From Flavobacterium sp. CF108 (lineage in GTDB: Bacteria; Bacteroidota; Bacteroidia; Flavobacteriales; Flavobacteriaceae), in NCBI RefSeq assembly GCF_900129795.1, contig NZ_FQWW01000009.1, forward strand, positions 62,001-126,000: a stretch of DNA of 64,000 nucleotides. The letters are read 5' to 3'. The notes beneath the pieces were generated by a model. It worked only from the letters and a program-made list of their open reading frames with translations. It made no database searches and was not told where the DNA came from. This document shows, in pieces, positions 15,502 through 25,491 of the stretch. Position 1 is the stretch's first letter. Every line of letters starts with the position of its first letter. Position numbers and translations under genes: made by a program.

Positions 15502-18500
15502 TTATTCTTTATGATTAGGTTCGTTTGCTCTCTCTGGTGAGTTAGTGTCTTTTCTAACTTTATTCTCATTATCAACTGCATTACCAGTATCTGTTTTAGT
15601 AATGTATGGTATAGCATGTCCCACTAGCTCATGAGCTAAAATATCCGCAGGATTATCAGTCAAAGCATTACCGTTTGTATCTTTTAATCCTACTAATGGA
15701 TTTCCAGAAATAGTAACATCAGCTTCTTTGGTAACAGTTTTCGTACCATCTGAATATGTTGTAGTTGTACTCTTCTTACTGGTAACACCTCCACCAGCAT
15801 CATTATCTACACTTTTTGTTTTGCCTTTTTCTTGAAAGGTCTGACCTATGGAAATATTTATTTTCTCTTTATCATTTATTGCCGCTACAAGTTGTTTTGA
15901 GTAATAAGATGAGAATTTAGAAGAATCCCCACCAGCTTTGGCTAAATATAAATGACCACTTTTGTTAAAAGCAAAAGTTCCTAATGCTTTACTATTTATC
16001 ATTTTTAAGACTGTACCTTGGTCTGCTTTATTAGCAACAATAATTTCCTTGCCATCAGGGTCGATATATATTATTGGATTATCAGCTACATAATTATATG
16101 GACTCAAATTAAAGTATTTCTCCGCTAACGGGTCAATATTCATCCAACGTCCCAGAGCAGGGTCATAATTCCTTGCTCCATAGTCGTAGAAGTTAAGCCC
16201 CAGCTCGTCCTGCAGTTCTTTGCCGTTATACTTATATTTATTCTCTACACCTGTTTTAACATTATTATATCCTTCTTGTTTTAATCCAAAAGGATAAAAA
16301 TTACTCTCTTCTTTAATAGCAAGCGTTTTATCATAACTCAAACGAATGTTACCTAAATGATCTTTGTATTGGTATACATATTTATAAGAGCCTGATACTG
16401 GTTCCACATACCCTTCGGCTGTTGGAAAAAACTTCAATACAGCATTATCATATTGATAACCTCCCAAATAATCTGTAGTTACAACAGGCTTAGACGTTTC
16501 ACTCACAATTTTTTGCAATTTCTGCCCCGCTGCATTGTAAAGATATGCAATGTTTCCTGTTGTGGCAAAAGTTATTTTGATTGGAAGATTTAAATGGTTA
16601 TAGCCAATAGTAGTAATATTCTTGTTATTATCTTTTGTCATATTGCCATTTGCATCATAACTGTAATCATCTACCGTATTGGCTGCGCTGTCTACAAAAC
16701 CACCTGCTTTGTAAGCAGCTGCATTATCAATAACTTTTGTAAGCTGGTTTAAATTATTAGTAGAACCATAATAATATGCTAAATTATCAATCTGCTGGAT
16801 GGCAGCTGCATTACCATTACGAACCAAAGACATGATATTTCCGTTTTTATCATACGTTAAAGTTTCGTCATAATAATTATTTACAGTGCCGTTTTGCTTA
16901 GAAATACCTGTTCTTAATCGATTCAAATTATCGTATACATAACCATAACCTCTTATTGCAGTTTCAGAGTTAATACTTGTCCAGTATGTTTCTGAAATGT
17001 TTCCATTATATAAAGCACTTACACCTGCTGTAGTTGTAGTGTTATAATTTAGCTTAAAGGCAAAAAGGTCTTTAGGGTCTCCTGCTTTACTTAAAGCGGT
17101 TACATCATTAATTCCCGTAAGCCATCCACGAATATTATAGGTATAATTTATATTTTGGGTTGGTGCAGCTGCTGTATTACCAACTTTTTTAGAAATTAGA
17201 TTTCCTAATTCATCATATACATTACTGGCAATTAATTCAATCGTACCTCCATTTATTTGATGTGTCTGTGTAAGCAAACGATCCTGAGCTGTGTATGTAA
17301 AGGCATCTTTTGTCGTTAGCTCTGTATCTGTAGTCTGTCTTTTATGTTTTGTAATATTATATTCCAGCTTTCCAGAAAAACTATCCAATTTACTGTCTGT
17401 ATAAGTATAACCACCTAAATAGTTTGTAGTATAGGTTCTTACAGGTCTTGCCTTAGCATCGTATAAAGTATATGTAAGTTCATTTCTATTGGCAGTACTT
17501 GCTTCTAAAACACGAACCCAGTTTCCGGTAGACAAACCTATAGGCTTTATAGAACTGTTGTAATAAACATTTTGATCTGTACCCGCTACAGTAGAAGGTA
17601 CAGTTGGGGCACCCGGATAATTATAATCATCATAATAATTAACCGTTAAAACATGATACCCAGATGTTGGCCAGTATAGATTAGTATATCTAAAACTCAC
17701 TCCCGTTGTGGGTGGTACTACAGTATTTGTTGCTGTGGCAATTTTAGTTTCGCTAGGATTTGTCGTTACTGCATTTTGAGCATCCTGAAGTGTTTTTCTC
17801 TCAACGTTAGTTACGGCTGCTGCAGGCCACCATGCTGTAATAATAGGTCGGTTGAAGGCATCATATTTAGTTACCAGCCATCCTGTAGAGGTTAAATCGC
17901 TAAAAGGTGAGCTGGCAGGTCCGGTAGCAGCTACTCTGTCAAGTTTATCATAAATAATAAATTCCCATTGTTTACCCGGCAGTTTTTTCTCTACAAGTCG
18001 GTTGCGGTAATCATATTTATATTGATAGCATAAATCGTTTAAAATAGTTGCTGTAAGTGCTCCATCTGCTTTTGGCGGAATTACATACGTAAGATTTCCA
18101 TATTGATCATACACATAATAGGTATCGTGTTTTTCGTTAACCGTACCAGTTCCAACTTTGCCGTAAGTTCTTTTTAGAATAACCTGCCCCAGCTTATTTT
18201 TAAACTCCACAGTCGAACCGTTAAGTTCTGCTGGAGAAGCCGCAGTATTTTCATCGTAAGTAACTGTTTTGCTGAGCTGTCCTGCATCATAAAAAACAGT
18301 TCCTGCGGCATTCCCCAAAGAGATATCATACAATCCAAGTACTGTACTCCATGTTGTAACTGCATTAAAATTTTTAACATCACCAGCATTCGTCTGATAA
18401 TCCATTTTTATTTCGTGACCAAGCCCCTGTCTCCAGTCGTTTCCTGAAGCAGCTTGTTTTAAAACTCTGTTTAATGGAGAATTCTCTAATGATTTTTCAC

Positions 18501-19836
18501 TAAACGGAAAATTAGTCGCCTCCTGATTAGGATTTCCGTTTCTCGCAACAGTTGGACTTGCATAATAAGAACTTAAATTACCCAGAGCACCAGAGTCAAA
18601 AGACATATTAACACTTTCTGATTTATAAGGCAGGTATTCTTTCGTCTGTCTTCCATAATCATCGTAGTCTATAACAGTAATAATATCTTTTCCTGTGTTA
18701 GATTGTTTATTAGCATTCGTTTGAACAGGTCTTCCTAATCCATCAAAATAAGTTATGTTTTGAACAGCCTGATCTAAAGTAGGTAAAGGTACAACCGCAG
18801 TAACGGGCTGTTTATATGTTTTGGTAAGGATATAATTCCTATCTACAGATGGGTTAGGAATTGACAAACAATTTGAATTCATACCCTGTATTGTAGGACA
18901 GTTATCTGAGCTATCCCGCACATAATTTCCTGCCGGGGCAGTACATTGTGTTACAAAGTTCGCTGGATCTCCAAGAGTATCTAAGTCATTATCTGCATAC
19001 CATTTTGTATTCGGGTTTATAGTTGCATCTGCATCATTACAATCCGCATTATTGGTAACATATCCTGTTGGTTTAACACTATAGTAAACTGTCACAGTTG
19101 GACTTCCAAATGTATCGTTATCTGCATCTCTGTAAAAAGTTGAGGGCGTAATATTAGTAATGTTAATTGTAGTGTCATTATAATCAGACGAGTTTCGAAC
19201 GTAGCCTGCAGGTTGAGTACATTGTTTTAATGTAGGAGTTGTAGCTCCGTAACCATCACCATCGGCATCGCGATACCAGGTTGTATTTGGATTTAATGCA
19301 GCATCGGCATCATTACAATCTGTATTATTTTTAATATATCCTGCTGGTTGTAAACAGCTTTTAGTGGTTACGGTTGTTGAACCAAATCCATCGGCATCGG
19401 CATCACGATACCAAATAGTATTAGGGTTTACTGTCGCATCATTATCATTACAATCTGTGTAATTATCAACATAACCCGGACGCGAAACACTAGCTTCTGC
19501 ATACACACCCGGAATTCCAAAACCATCAACATCAACATCTCTATAAACAGTATGCGGCGGTATATCTGTAATATATTTATCACCATCATCCAAGTCAGAT
19601 TGGTTAGCGACATAACCCGCAGGTTTAGTGGTTTTAAAAATATAAACATCCGGGTTTCCATATCCGTCTCCATCTGCATCTCTGTTCCATTGATAACCTG
19701 TTGGGTCTTCTTCGCCAGGGTCAACAACTGCTGCTGATTGTGGAGTTTCTATTCGTTGATTTATAGTATCATTCTGTGCATAACCCAAAAAAGTAACTAT
19801 TTGAAATATAAAAATATATAATAATCTGTTTTTCAT
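15502..19836 (-). CDS. RHS/YD-repeat protein with MopE-like repeats and zincin toxin tip
   Basis: A 1444-aa secreted protein. Order: signal peptide (MKNRLLYIFIFQIVTFLGYAQ); about six copies of a MopE-type metal-binding unit to residue ~320 (WYRDADADGFG ... CLQPAGYIKNNTDCNDAD); a DUF6443-like segment from ~330 (RNYILTKTYKQPVTAV, YFDGLGRPVQTNANKQ); YD repeats; and the RHS core motif (KYKYNGKELQDELGLN, YDYGARNYDPALGRW, IDPDG) ending near ~1262. The ~180-residue tip has ILAHELVGHAIPYI (residue ~1402), an HExxGH zinc site, and a downstream Glu in DNENKVRKD: a metallopeptidase-like toxin. The RHS shell normally encloses and releases its tip. Its partner gene lies 12 nt upstream and its putative immunity gene 5 nt downstream. 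Confidence 0.85.
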   Translation of the reverse strand: MKNRLLYIFIFQIVTFLGYAQNDTINQRIETPQSAAVVDPGEEDPTGYQWNRDADGDGYGNPDVYIFKTTKPAGYVANQSDLDDGDKYITDIPPHTVYRDVDVDGFGIPGVYAEASVSRPGYVDNYTDCNDNDATVNPNTIWYRDADADGFGSTTVTTKSCLQPAGYIKNNTDCNDADAALNPNTTWYRDADGDGYGATTPTLKQCTQPAGYVRNSSDYNDTTINITNITPSTFYRDADNDTFGSPTVTVYYSVKPTGYVTNNADCNDADATINPNTKWYADNDLDTLGDPANFVTQCTAPAGNYVRDSSDNCPTIQGMNSNCLSIPNPSVDRNYILTKTYKQPVTAVVPLPTLDQAVQNITYFDGLGRPVQTNANKQSNTGKDIITVIDYDDYGRQTKEYLPYKSESVNMSFDSGALGNLSSYYASPTVARNGNPNQEATNFPFSEKSLENSPLNRVLKQAASGNDWRQGLGHEIKMDYQTNAGDVKNFNAVTTWSTVLGLYDISLGNAAGTVFYDAGQLSKTVTYDENTAASPAELNGSTVEFKNKLGQVILKRTYGKVGTGTVNEKHDTYYVYDQYGNLTYVIPPKADGALTATILNDLCYQYKYDYRNRLVEKKLPGKQWEFIIYDKLDRVAATGPASSPFSDLTSTGWLVTKYDAFNRPIITAWWPAAAVTNVERKTLQDAQNAVTTNPSETKIATATNTVVPPTTGVSFRYTNLYWPTSGYHVLTVNYYDDYNYPGAPTVPSTVAGTDQNVYYNSSIKPIGLSTGNWVRVLEASTANRNELTYTLYDAKARPVRTYTTNYLGGYTYTDSKLDSFSGKLEYNITKHKRQTTDTELTTKDAFTYTAQDRLLTQTHQINGGTIELIASNVYDELGNLISKKVGNTAAAPTQNINYTYNIRGWLTGINDVTALSKAGDPKDLFAFKLNYNTTTTAGVSALYNGNISETYWTSINSETAIRGYGYVYDNLNRLRTGISKQNGTVNNYYDETLTYDKNGNIMSLVRNGNAAAIQQIDNLAYYYGSTNNLNQLTKVIDNAAAYKAGGFVDSAANTVDDYSYDANGNMTKDNNKNITTIGYNHLNLPIKITFATTGNIAYLYNAAGQKLQKIVSETSKPVVTTDYLGGYQYDNAVLKFFPTAEGYVEPVSGSYKYVYQYKDHLGNIRLSYDKTLAIKEESNFYPFGLKQEGYNNVKTGVENKYKYNGKELQDELGLNFYDYGARNYDPALGRWMNIDPLAEKYFNLSPYNYVADNPIIYIDPDGKEIIVANKADQGTVLKMINSKALGTFAFNKSGHLYLAKAGGDSSKFSSYYSKQLVAAINDKEKINISIGQTFQEKGKTKSVDNDAGGGVTSKKSTTTTYSDGTKTVTKEADVTISGNPLVGLKDTNGNALTDNPADILAHELVGHAIPYITKTDTGNAVDNENKVRKDTNSPERANEPNHKE

Positions 19837-19848
19837 TTGAGCCGTTTG

Positions 19849-22800
19849 TTAGTTTTTGTAATGGTATTGATTTTCAGACAAAATATTATTACTTCTGTCT
19901 CTTACAGTTAATAGCCTATTAAAACTATCATAATTGTAAGTCATGACATCTCCTTTAGGATCTGTTACTGTACTAATGCCTATTAGCGGCAGATGTGTAA
20001 AAGTTGTTATCATACTATTTACAAGTGAAGCATTGCTTCTTAGTCCATTCAATACAGCCATATTTGCTTCTGTATAAGTATCTAAAACTGCGGTTGTAAT
20101 TCCTAATGCTGAGGCAATTTGCGCCAGTGTTGCATTTTCAATTTTAGCAATTGGCAATGTTTTATCGTATCCCCAAATAAAACTTACACTTGTTCCGTTT
20201 TCAAGCGTATATTGTGTAATATTTCCTTTAGAATCATATTGATCAAAAGTTATTTTCTTTTCTAGATTTTTATCTGTTAAAATAACAGGCAGCATATTGG
20301 GAAACTTACTAGAATAAATCGCTTTTGGCAATAACAAATTACTGGTTGCAGTACTTTTTTCATACGTCGTAAGCTGTTCAGATAATTTGGTTCCTCCATT
20401 ATATGTTATAATGTTTAGTGGAGTTTCTATAATATTGGCTTCAACCAGTTGGGTGATACTTGGTTTATTCGCTATTTCAGTATCTTTTGCATAAAAATAT
20501 TTAGTCTCTATTGTTTCTTTTTTAGAATTTGTTGTGGTTTGAGATGACAATTGTATATGGTTAATCCCTCTATAATTATATGTAACTGTACTACTTAGGG
20601 GGTTTAATCCTTTTATATCATAAGTAATCTCCTGGCTCGATTTCAAATAATGCCAGAAACCAGTATTTTTATAAGAAACAATACTTAGGTTATCAATATT
20701 TTCCAGATTTGAAATCGTTTTAGGCAGAACTGCTCCATAACAAGGATGATTGAAATATATGGTTCTATTGTCATGCCCCAAGGCTATACAAACCCAAGAA
20801 CTTCCAAACAGTCCATTGGTCATATGCAGGTGTTTATGATCTGCTACACAGGTTCTATACTCGGTTCTTTTTGTCAGATCTGCCTGAGTACATGCATAAT
20901 TGACGTCTCCAGAAGAAATTTTTTCGAAATTCTTTCTGGCATTAAATGATCTTACTTCTTTTCTAAACTCAGGTCTTTCCTCGTAGGTATTGATGGTCTC
21001 TTTAATGGTTTTCAAATCTTTATTAAAATAATCCACTCTTTTTAATAAGCCATTATCCCATCCTCCGTTGCTAAATGGAACGCTCCTTACATCATATCCT
21101 CCAAAAACAAATCCGTCAGGGGCATCGCGATGTATAATAAATTCATGTTCTTCACCTCCGTTTAAAAAATTATCTCCATACGAAATAGTAACATATTTAT
21201 AATACACATTTGAACTTCCTGTATCAAATAAAGAAACAAGGCTGCTCGATGATAAATTGAGCATTGTTTTACTGGTTACCACTCCAAAGACACCATTTAT
21301 TGGAGAATCCATAATTCTGTCTACCCTGAAACGGTCTAGATAATATGGATTCTGCCCTTGATTACCAGATGATGTATTCAGATCAGTTCTTTTTGCATAG
21401 ATAATTTGTTTAATCACAGGTTCCGGCTTATTTAAAGAATAGTCAGCAGTGCGGGATACCCGTACACCCCCGGTAATAAGGTTAGCTTGCTGATTAACTG
21501 GCGCTGATGGATAGTAATTTAAATTTAAAGTTGATGATGTACAAGTAAAATCAGATTCTAATGTAACAATATATTCATGGTTAAGCTCTGCTGTAAAAAG
21601 AAGGTTTTTAGCAGCAGGCTCAGTATTGGGTTTTATAGTATACATACTGCCGTCACTTATCACAGCATTATTATCAGATCTTCTAAGAGACACGTATAGC
21701 TTTGCAGTATTGTCATAAACGCTGACATATGCCTGATTTTTGCCTATATTTAATCCTTCGTCTGAACAATAAAAACTGACTCCGGCTACTAATGGGATAT
21801 CCTGCAGAGTTGTATTTGTAAAGGTCAATTTTTTTATATCAGAATGGGTTTCTTCTGTAGTGACCGCTCCTAAATTTTTGTAAACCTTTGGAGGATATAC
21901 TTTTTTTATGCCTGGATACGTGTTAGGTTCATAATCAAACAGAGTATATCCTTTTGTTGGATAAACTATTTTTGTCAGCAGGCCTTTTTTTACATAGTTT
22001 ACATCCGGTTCTTTGTCTGCTCCATTGTAATTTGCAAAATTTAAGTCATAAAGCAAAATATTTTTAGGCACAATATTCAGATTATTCTTGCCATTATAAT
22101 ATCCCCAGTGGTCTTGGCTGTATGATAATCGTTGAGGCAGATTATTTCTGTCATCATACTCAAACTGATAATTTTGATTGGGGTCTTTAAACTGGATTTT
22201 ATCCAGAAAAACTCTTTTGTTCGTGGTGGTAGTATAAGTAAAACCAATCTTATCAATTTCTGCGGCGGCTCCGTCTTTTATGATAATCTGAGATATTTTA
22301 TTATTCCCGGATGTCACATCGGCACTAGAACTGGTAAGATAAGTAAATGTCACTTCACCATAAAAGAGATTATTGCTTTTTATCGATTTTATTGCTTTTC
22401 CATTTAAACTGATACTATGATCACATACTGCGCTTAAAGCTTCTGTAGGATATTCAAGATTACCCGCCTCATCATATTGTATTCTTGGAGACAACATTCT
22501 AAATGTCTGTGATTTTGAAGCGACATAACTAGATGTTGTATTATTATATACAAACTGGATTTCATCTCCTTTTGGGTGGACTATTTTGCTTAAGTACCAT
22601 GAAGATACTGTTATATTTGGAATAGAATGACCTGAACCAAGCACTCTCTGTGTGGTAATTTCTTTATCGCTGAAATAATATTTAACACCATCAGAGGCAG
22701 TAATTACAAAGTCAAAACCTTCACTGGAATTTGTAGTTTCTATCTGGAATTCCTGTGCAGGCATCAAAACAATTGCTCCATTATTGTCAAAAACAAATTT

Positions 22801-23307
22801 TCCTGAATATTTCCCAAAATTAAAACTAAAAATATCAGACTCAGTATCCACATCATTTTCTCCAATGTACTGATAAAATTCCAAAGACTGTGGAGAGTAG
22901 CGTCCCATTTCTTCCGTTACGGAAATTGGGATAGGATATTCTCCCCTATCTTCATCAGGTTTGTCTCTTACCACTCTGGTAATGACACCTCCCAAGTTTA
23001 AATTCCAGCCTTGTCCTATATTTGAAGATATTTCGTCCACCTTAATACCATTTGAACTGTAAAACATAGAAATCGGCACTTCTAAATTTGCTGTTTTATA
23101 GCTGTAAAGAGGGATATTTATATTCTGAGATCCCGTGAATAATCCGACAGGATTGTTCACGTATGTACCAAGGGCATAAGCAGTAGGCGAAGGCGGTATT
23201 ATATTAGGTACAAAATTAGTCGGGTCATTGCCTGCATCTTGTGCATTTACTCCCGTTAATACACAAAAAAACATAACCCAAATTAGGGCATAAAGAGATT
23301 TTTTCAA
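19849..23307 (-). CDS. RHS-associated SpvB-like secreted protein, first gene of the RHS operon
   Basis: A 1152-aa protein with a signal peptide (MKKSLYALIWVMFFCVLTGVNAQ). The segment NNPVGLFTGSQNINIPLYSYKTANLEVPISMFYSSNGIKVDEI is the typical start of SpvB/RHS-type N-terminal regions in Bacteroidota. Many long beta-strand segments follow, and YD-type motifs at the end (VMTYNYDSFNRLLTVRD). It lacks a toxin tip and the RHS core. It probably builds half of the shell, with the 1444-aa protein as the other half, like the TcB/TcC pair. The start must be TTG (23307): an in-frame stop is four codons upstream, and no earlier ATG keeps the signal peptide. Confidence 0.8.
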   Translation of the reverse strand: MKKSLYALIWVMFFCVLTGVNAQDAGNDPTNFVPNIIPPSPTAYALGTYVNNPVGLFTGSQNINIPLYSYKTANLEVPISMFYSSNGIKVDEISSNIGQGWNLNLGGVITRVVRDKPDEDRGEYPIPISVTEEMGRYSPQSLEFYQYIGENDVDTESDIFSFNFGKYSGKFVFDNNGAIVLMPAQEFQIETTNSSEGFDFVITASDGVKYYFSDKEITTQRVLGSGHSIPNITVSSWYLSKIVHPKGDEIQFVYNNTTSSYVASKSQTFRMLSPRIQYDEAGNLEYPTEALSAVCDHSISLNGKAIKSIKSNNLFYGEVTFTYLTSSSADVTSGNNKISQIIIKDGAAAEIDKIGFTYTTTTNKRVFLDKIQFKDPNQNYQFEYDDRNNLPQRLSYSQDHWGYYNGKNNLNIVPKNILLYDLNFANYNGADKEPDVNYVKKGLLTKIVYPTKGYTLFDYEPNTYPGIKKVYPPKVYKNLGAVTTEETHSDIKKLTFTNTTLQDIPLVAGVSFYCSDEGLNIGKNQAYVSVYDNTAKLYVSLRRSDNNAVISDGSMYTIKPNTEPAAKNLLFTAELNHEYIVTLESDFTCTSSTLNLNYYPSAPVNQQANLITGGVRVSRTADYSLNKPEPVIKQIIYAKRTDLNTSSGNQGQNPYYLDRFRVDRIMDSPINGVFGVVTSKTMLNLSSSSLVSLFDTGSSNVYYKYVTISYGDNFLNGGEEHEFIIHRDAPDGFVFGGYDVRSVPFSNGGWDNGLLKRVDYFNKDLKTIKETINTYEERPEFRKEVRSFNARKNFEKISSGDVNYACTQADLTKRTEYRTCVADHKHLHMTNGLFGSSWVCIALGHDNRTIYFNHPCYGAVLPKTISNLENIDNLSIVSYKNTGFWHYLKSSQEITYDIKGLNPLSSTVTYNYRGINHIQLSSQTTTNSKKETIETKYFYAKDTEIANKPSITQLVEANIIETPLNIITYNGGTKLSEQLTTYEKSTATSNLLLPKAIYSSKFPNMLPVILTDKNLEKKITFDQYDSKGNITQYTLENGTSVSFIWGYDKTLPIAKIENATLAQIASALGITTAVLDTYTEANMAVLNGLRSNASLVNSMITTFTHLPLIGISTVTDPKGDVMTYNYDSFNRLLTVRDRSNNILSENQYHYKN

Positions 23308-23564
23308 AATAAAAATTTAGGTTATTTGATAATGAATTGGCTTTTGGCTATTTTTTACAAAGAATTGTAATTGAATAAAATAGTAAAGAAGACTTACATA
23401 TAAGGTATTTTTAGTTTATTAAGATGTTTGTTTTTGGTACGACAAATATTATAAAATAATTTTATTTTATATCATAAATATTAACATTTATTCAATCGAA
23501 ATTAAGATATATTTTTGTAGGCTTAATTAATTATCATTCTAACATTTAGAAATTTCTCATAATA

Positions 23565-23596
23565 AAAAAAGACCGCCTTTTATGGCGGTCTTTTTT
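23565..23596. terminator. Bidirectional rho-independent terminator
   Basis: Arms AAAAAAGACCGCC (23565-23577) and GGCGGTCTTTTTT (23584-23596), loop TTTTAT. It follows the 101-aa minus-strand gene by 28 bp on the upstream side of the RHS operon, isolating the two. The rest of the 23308-23624 gap is A/T-rich with no gene seen. Confidence 0.8.
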
Positions 23597-23624
23597 AGAT
23601 ATATTTTTATAATAAAAGAAAAGC

Positions 23625-23930
23625 TTAAGCTCTAAACAAAGCAAACTTATTATAGTTATACAAAACCTTATCATAAGGAACATAAAGCGAAACTATTTTC
23701 TCTGATGATTCATCAAATTTAATTCCGTTATGTTTTCTGAATAAATAAATTTCTCTCAAACAGTTTGATAAACTTTGATGAATTTCACTTGTAAAAGTTG
23801 GCAGTCTTTTGTCTCCAACTAAAAGATCAATTTGATAATTCGAACTGCTTTTTGATAAGTTATTACCAATAATTCTGATGGTAAATGTGGTTGACTTTCC
23901 GTATTGTTCACCTTGATATTGTAGTGTCAT
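23625..23930 (-). CDS. Conserved-looking hypothetical protein
   Basis: A 101-aa basic protein (MTLQYQGEQYGKSTTFTIRIIG ...) with alternating beta-strand patterns and a C-terminal SLYVPYDKVLYNYNKFALFR. No signal peptide or membrane helix. I do not recognise the family. It ends 28 bp before a strong terminator, and its codon use is normal for the window, so I take it as a real gene. Confidence 0.6.
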   Translation of the reverse strand: MTLQYQGEQYGKSTTFTIRIIGNNLSKSSSNYQIDLLVGDKRLPTFTSEIHQSLSNCLREIYLFRKHNGIKFDESSEKIVSLYVPYDKVLYNYNKFALFRA

Positions 23931-24095
23931 AATTTTATAGTAAAAAGGTTAGTATTTTATGTTTAAATTTTCTTTAGAATTGAATTCAATTTTAAAGTTA
24001 TAAAAAATATTGAATGCTTTATAAAAACTCGCATCAAATTTGTTTAGGCAAAGTTAGTATAAATTCTATTTACTGCATTTTTACATCAAACTTAA

Positions 24096-24626
24096 TTAAC
24101 CCCAAATACCAGCTATTCCTTTTTGTGTAATATTATTGGCAAACAAAGGTGTTTCTTCATTATTATGTGCTTCTAAATTTTGCAGCATCTGACTTTTTAC
24201 TAATGTTAAATCATTTATATCTAACGATTTCAGCACCGCCAAAAACTCAGAAGTCGAACTAACGGCAACATGATTATGAAGTTCGCATTGATCATTTGAT
24301 ATTGGGACAATTTTAAGCTCCCAGGTTACTCCTATTTTTGTTGTTCCTAAGGGCGAAATCGAATCGGAAACAGAATTTACTTTGCAATGGTTTTTACTTC
24401 CAATTTCTTCAACATAATGCTGCACTAAAAAATTATCTGCAACTTTTTCTACATTTATGGACATTCGCTTTCCATCTTCAGAAAATGAAACTCCACTGGC
24501 AATATGTGCTTTTGAACACGATTGATATTCAAAATCCTTCAAATTAAACAGCCATTCGGTAATATTAATTTTTTCTGCAGGACAATCAATAATAGCCCTT
24601 GCAGTACATTCGGCAAGTATTTTCAT
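24096..24626 (-). CDS. SRPBCC-like (START/polyketide-cyclase fold) protein, tentative
   Basis: A 176-aa soluble protein. The alternation of strands and the final long helix (SEFLAVLKSLDINDLTLVKSQMLQNLEAHN) resemble SRPBCC ligand-binding proteins, as do TKIGVTWELKIVPISNDQCELHNHVAV (paired strands). I have no sequence motif that proves it. It starts 2 nt after the stop of the cysteine hydrolase gene and must be co-transcribed with it. Confidence 0.5.
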   Translation of the reverse strand: MKILAECTARAIIDCPAEKINITEWLFNLKDFEYQSCSKAHIASGVSFSEDGKRMSINVEKVADNFLVQHYVEEIGSKNHCKVNSVSDSISPLGTTKIGVTWELKIVPISNDQCELHNHVAVSSTSEFLAVLKSLDINDLTLVKSQMLQNLEAHNNEETPLFANNITQKGIAGIWG

Positions 24627-24628
24627 CT

Positions 24629-25246
24629 TTATGATTCTAAAATTTTAATGAATTCTTGTGCAGATAAAAGTGAATGCCCATAATTGGGAAAATTAATTTC
24701 TACGGTTGCGATTATCTCGTCCTGATTAAAAGAACCTATTCCATCTTTGATCAAAGTAACATGATATCCTAATTCTACACCATATCTTGCGGTTGAATCA
24801 ATACAAGTATTAGCTCTCATTCCAGCAATTACAATATGGTCTATATCATGTATTTTTAAAAGAAAATCCAAATCAGTATTGGCGAAACCACTTGCTGTCC
24901 AATGATTTTGAGCTATTAAATCTCCCGATTCCGGCAAAAGATCGGGATGAAATTCTGCTCCCCAGCTTCCTTTTTCAAAAAGGATTAAATTTTTACTTCC
25001 GTTATGTGATGGAGAAAAATATTTCCATTTTAAATAATCTTCTTTTTGCGTTTGACGATGCGGCACATAAATTACTTTTATATTATGTTTTCTAACCGCA
25101 GTCAACAGACTTTTTAAGTTTGCAATAATATTGTTGCTTTCCACGGTTTCTTTTACAAAAGGCCAAAGTTTTCCTTTTTCTGAAAGAAAATCATTATAGG
25201 GATCAACTAATAATAATGCAGTTCGATGGTTTTGATACGTACTCAT
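24629..25246 (-). CDS. Isochorismatase-family cysteine hydrolase
   Basis: A 205-aa alpha/beta hydrolase of the isochorismatase/nicotinamidase superfamily. The catalytic Asp lies in ALLLVDPYNDFL (strand 1) and the nucleophile Cys in VIAGMRANTCIDSTARYGVELGY. The cis-peptide-type bend IAGMRAN precedes the Cys. The middle Lys of the triad is probably in the KWKYF region. The substrate cannot be deduced; the sequence is not typical of nicotinamidase (no D-x-H metal set visible). It heads a two-gene operon with the SRPBCC-like gene. Confidence 0.8.
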   Translation of the reverse strand: MSTYQNHRTALLLVDPYNDFLSEKGKLWPFVKETVESNNIIANLKSLLTAVRKHNIKVIYVPHRQTQKEDYLKWKYFSPSHNGSKNLILFEKGSWGAEFHPDLLPESGDLIAQNHWTASGFANTDLDFLLKIHDIDHIVIAGMRANTCIDSTARYGVELGYHVTLIKDGIGSFNQDEIIATVEINFPNYGHSLLSAQEFIKILES

Positions 25247-25404
25247 AGTTTTGAATTTTAGAAATTAGAACTAACTGATTCCAAAATTCAAACCTTAACT
25301 TAATTTATTGATTTCTAGCTTTTTACACAATTACAAGATATCGATATTTCATTGAAAATCATTGTATTAACGAAATATCAAAAATATATTTCTCCTAAAT
25401 TAAT

Positions 25405-25438
25405 AACAAAAAAAAAAGCTGTAACGAATTACAGCTTT
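25405..25438 (-). terminator. Rho-independent terminator of the LRR gene
   Basis: On the minus strand: AAAGCTGTAA, loop TTCG, TTACAGCTTT, then a run of T residues. Arms at 25429-25438 and 25415-25424. Confidence 0.8.
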
Positions 25439-25491
25439 CATATTTTTAAATACCTGATCATCAATAATCAAGTGAAATTTCATAAACAAAA

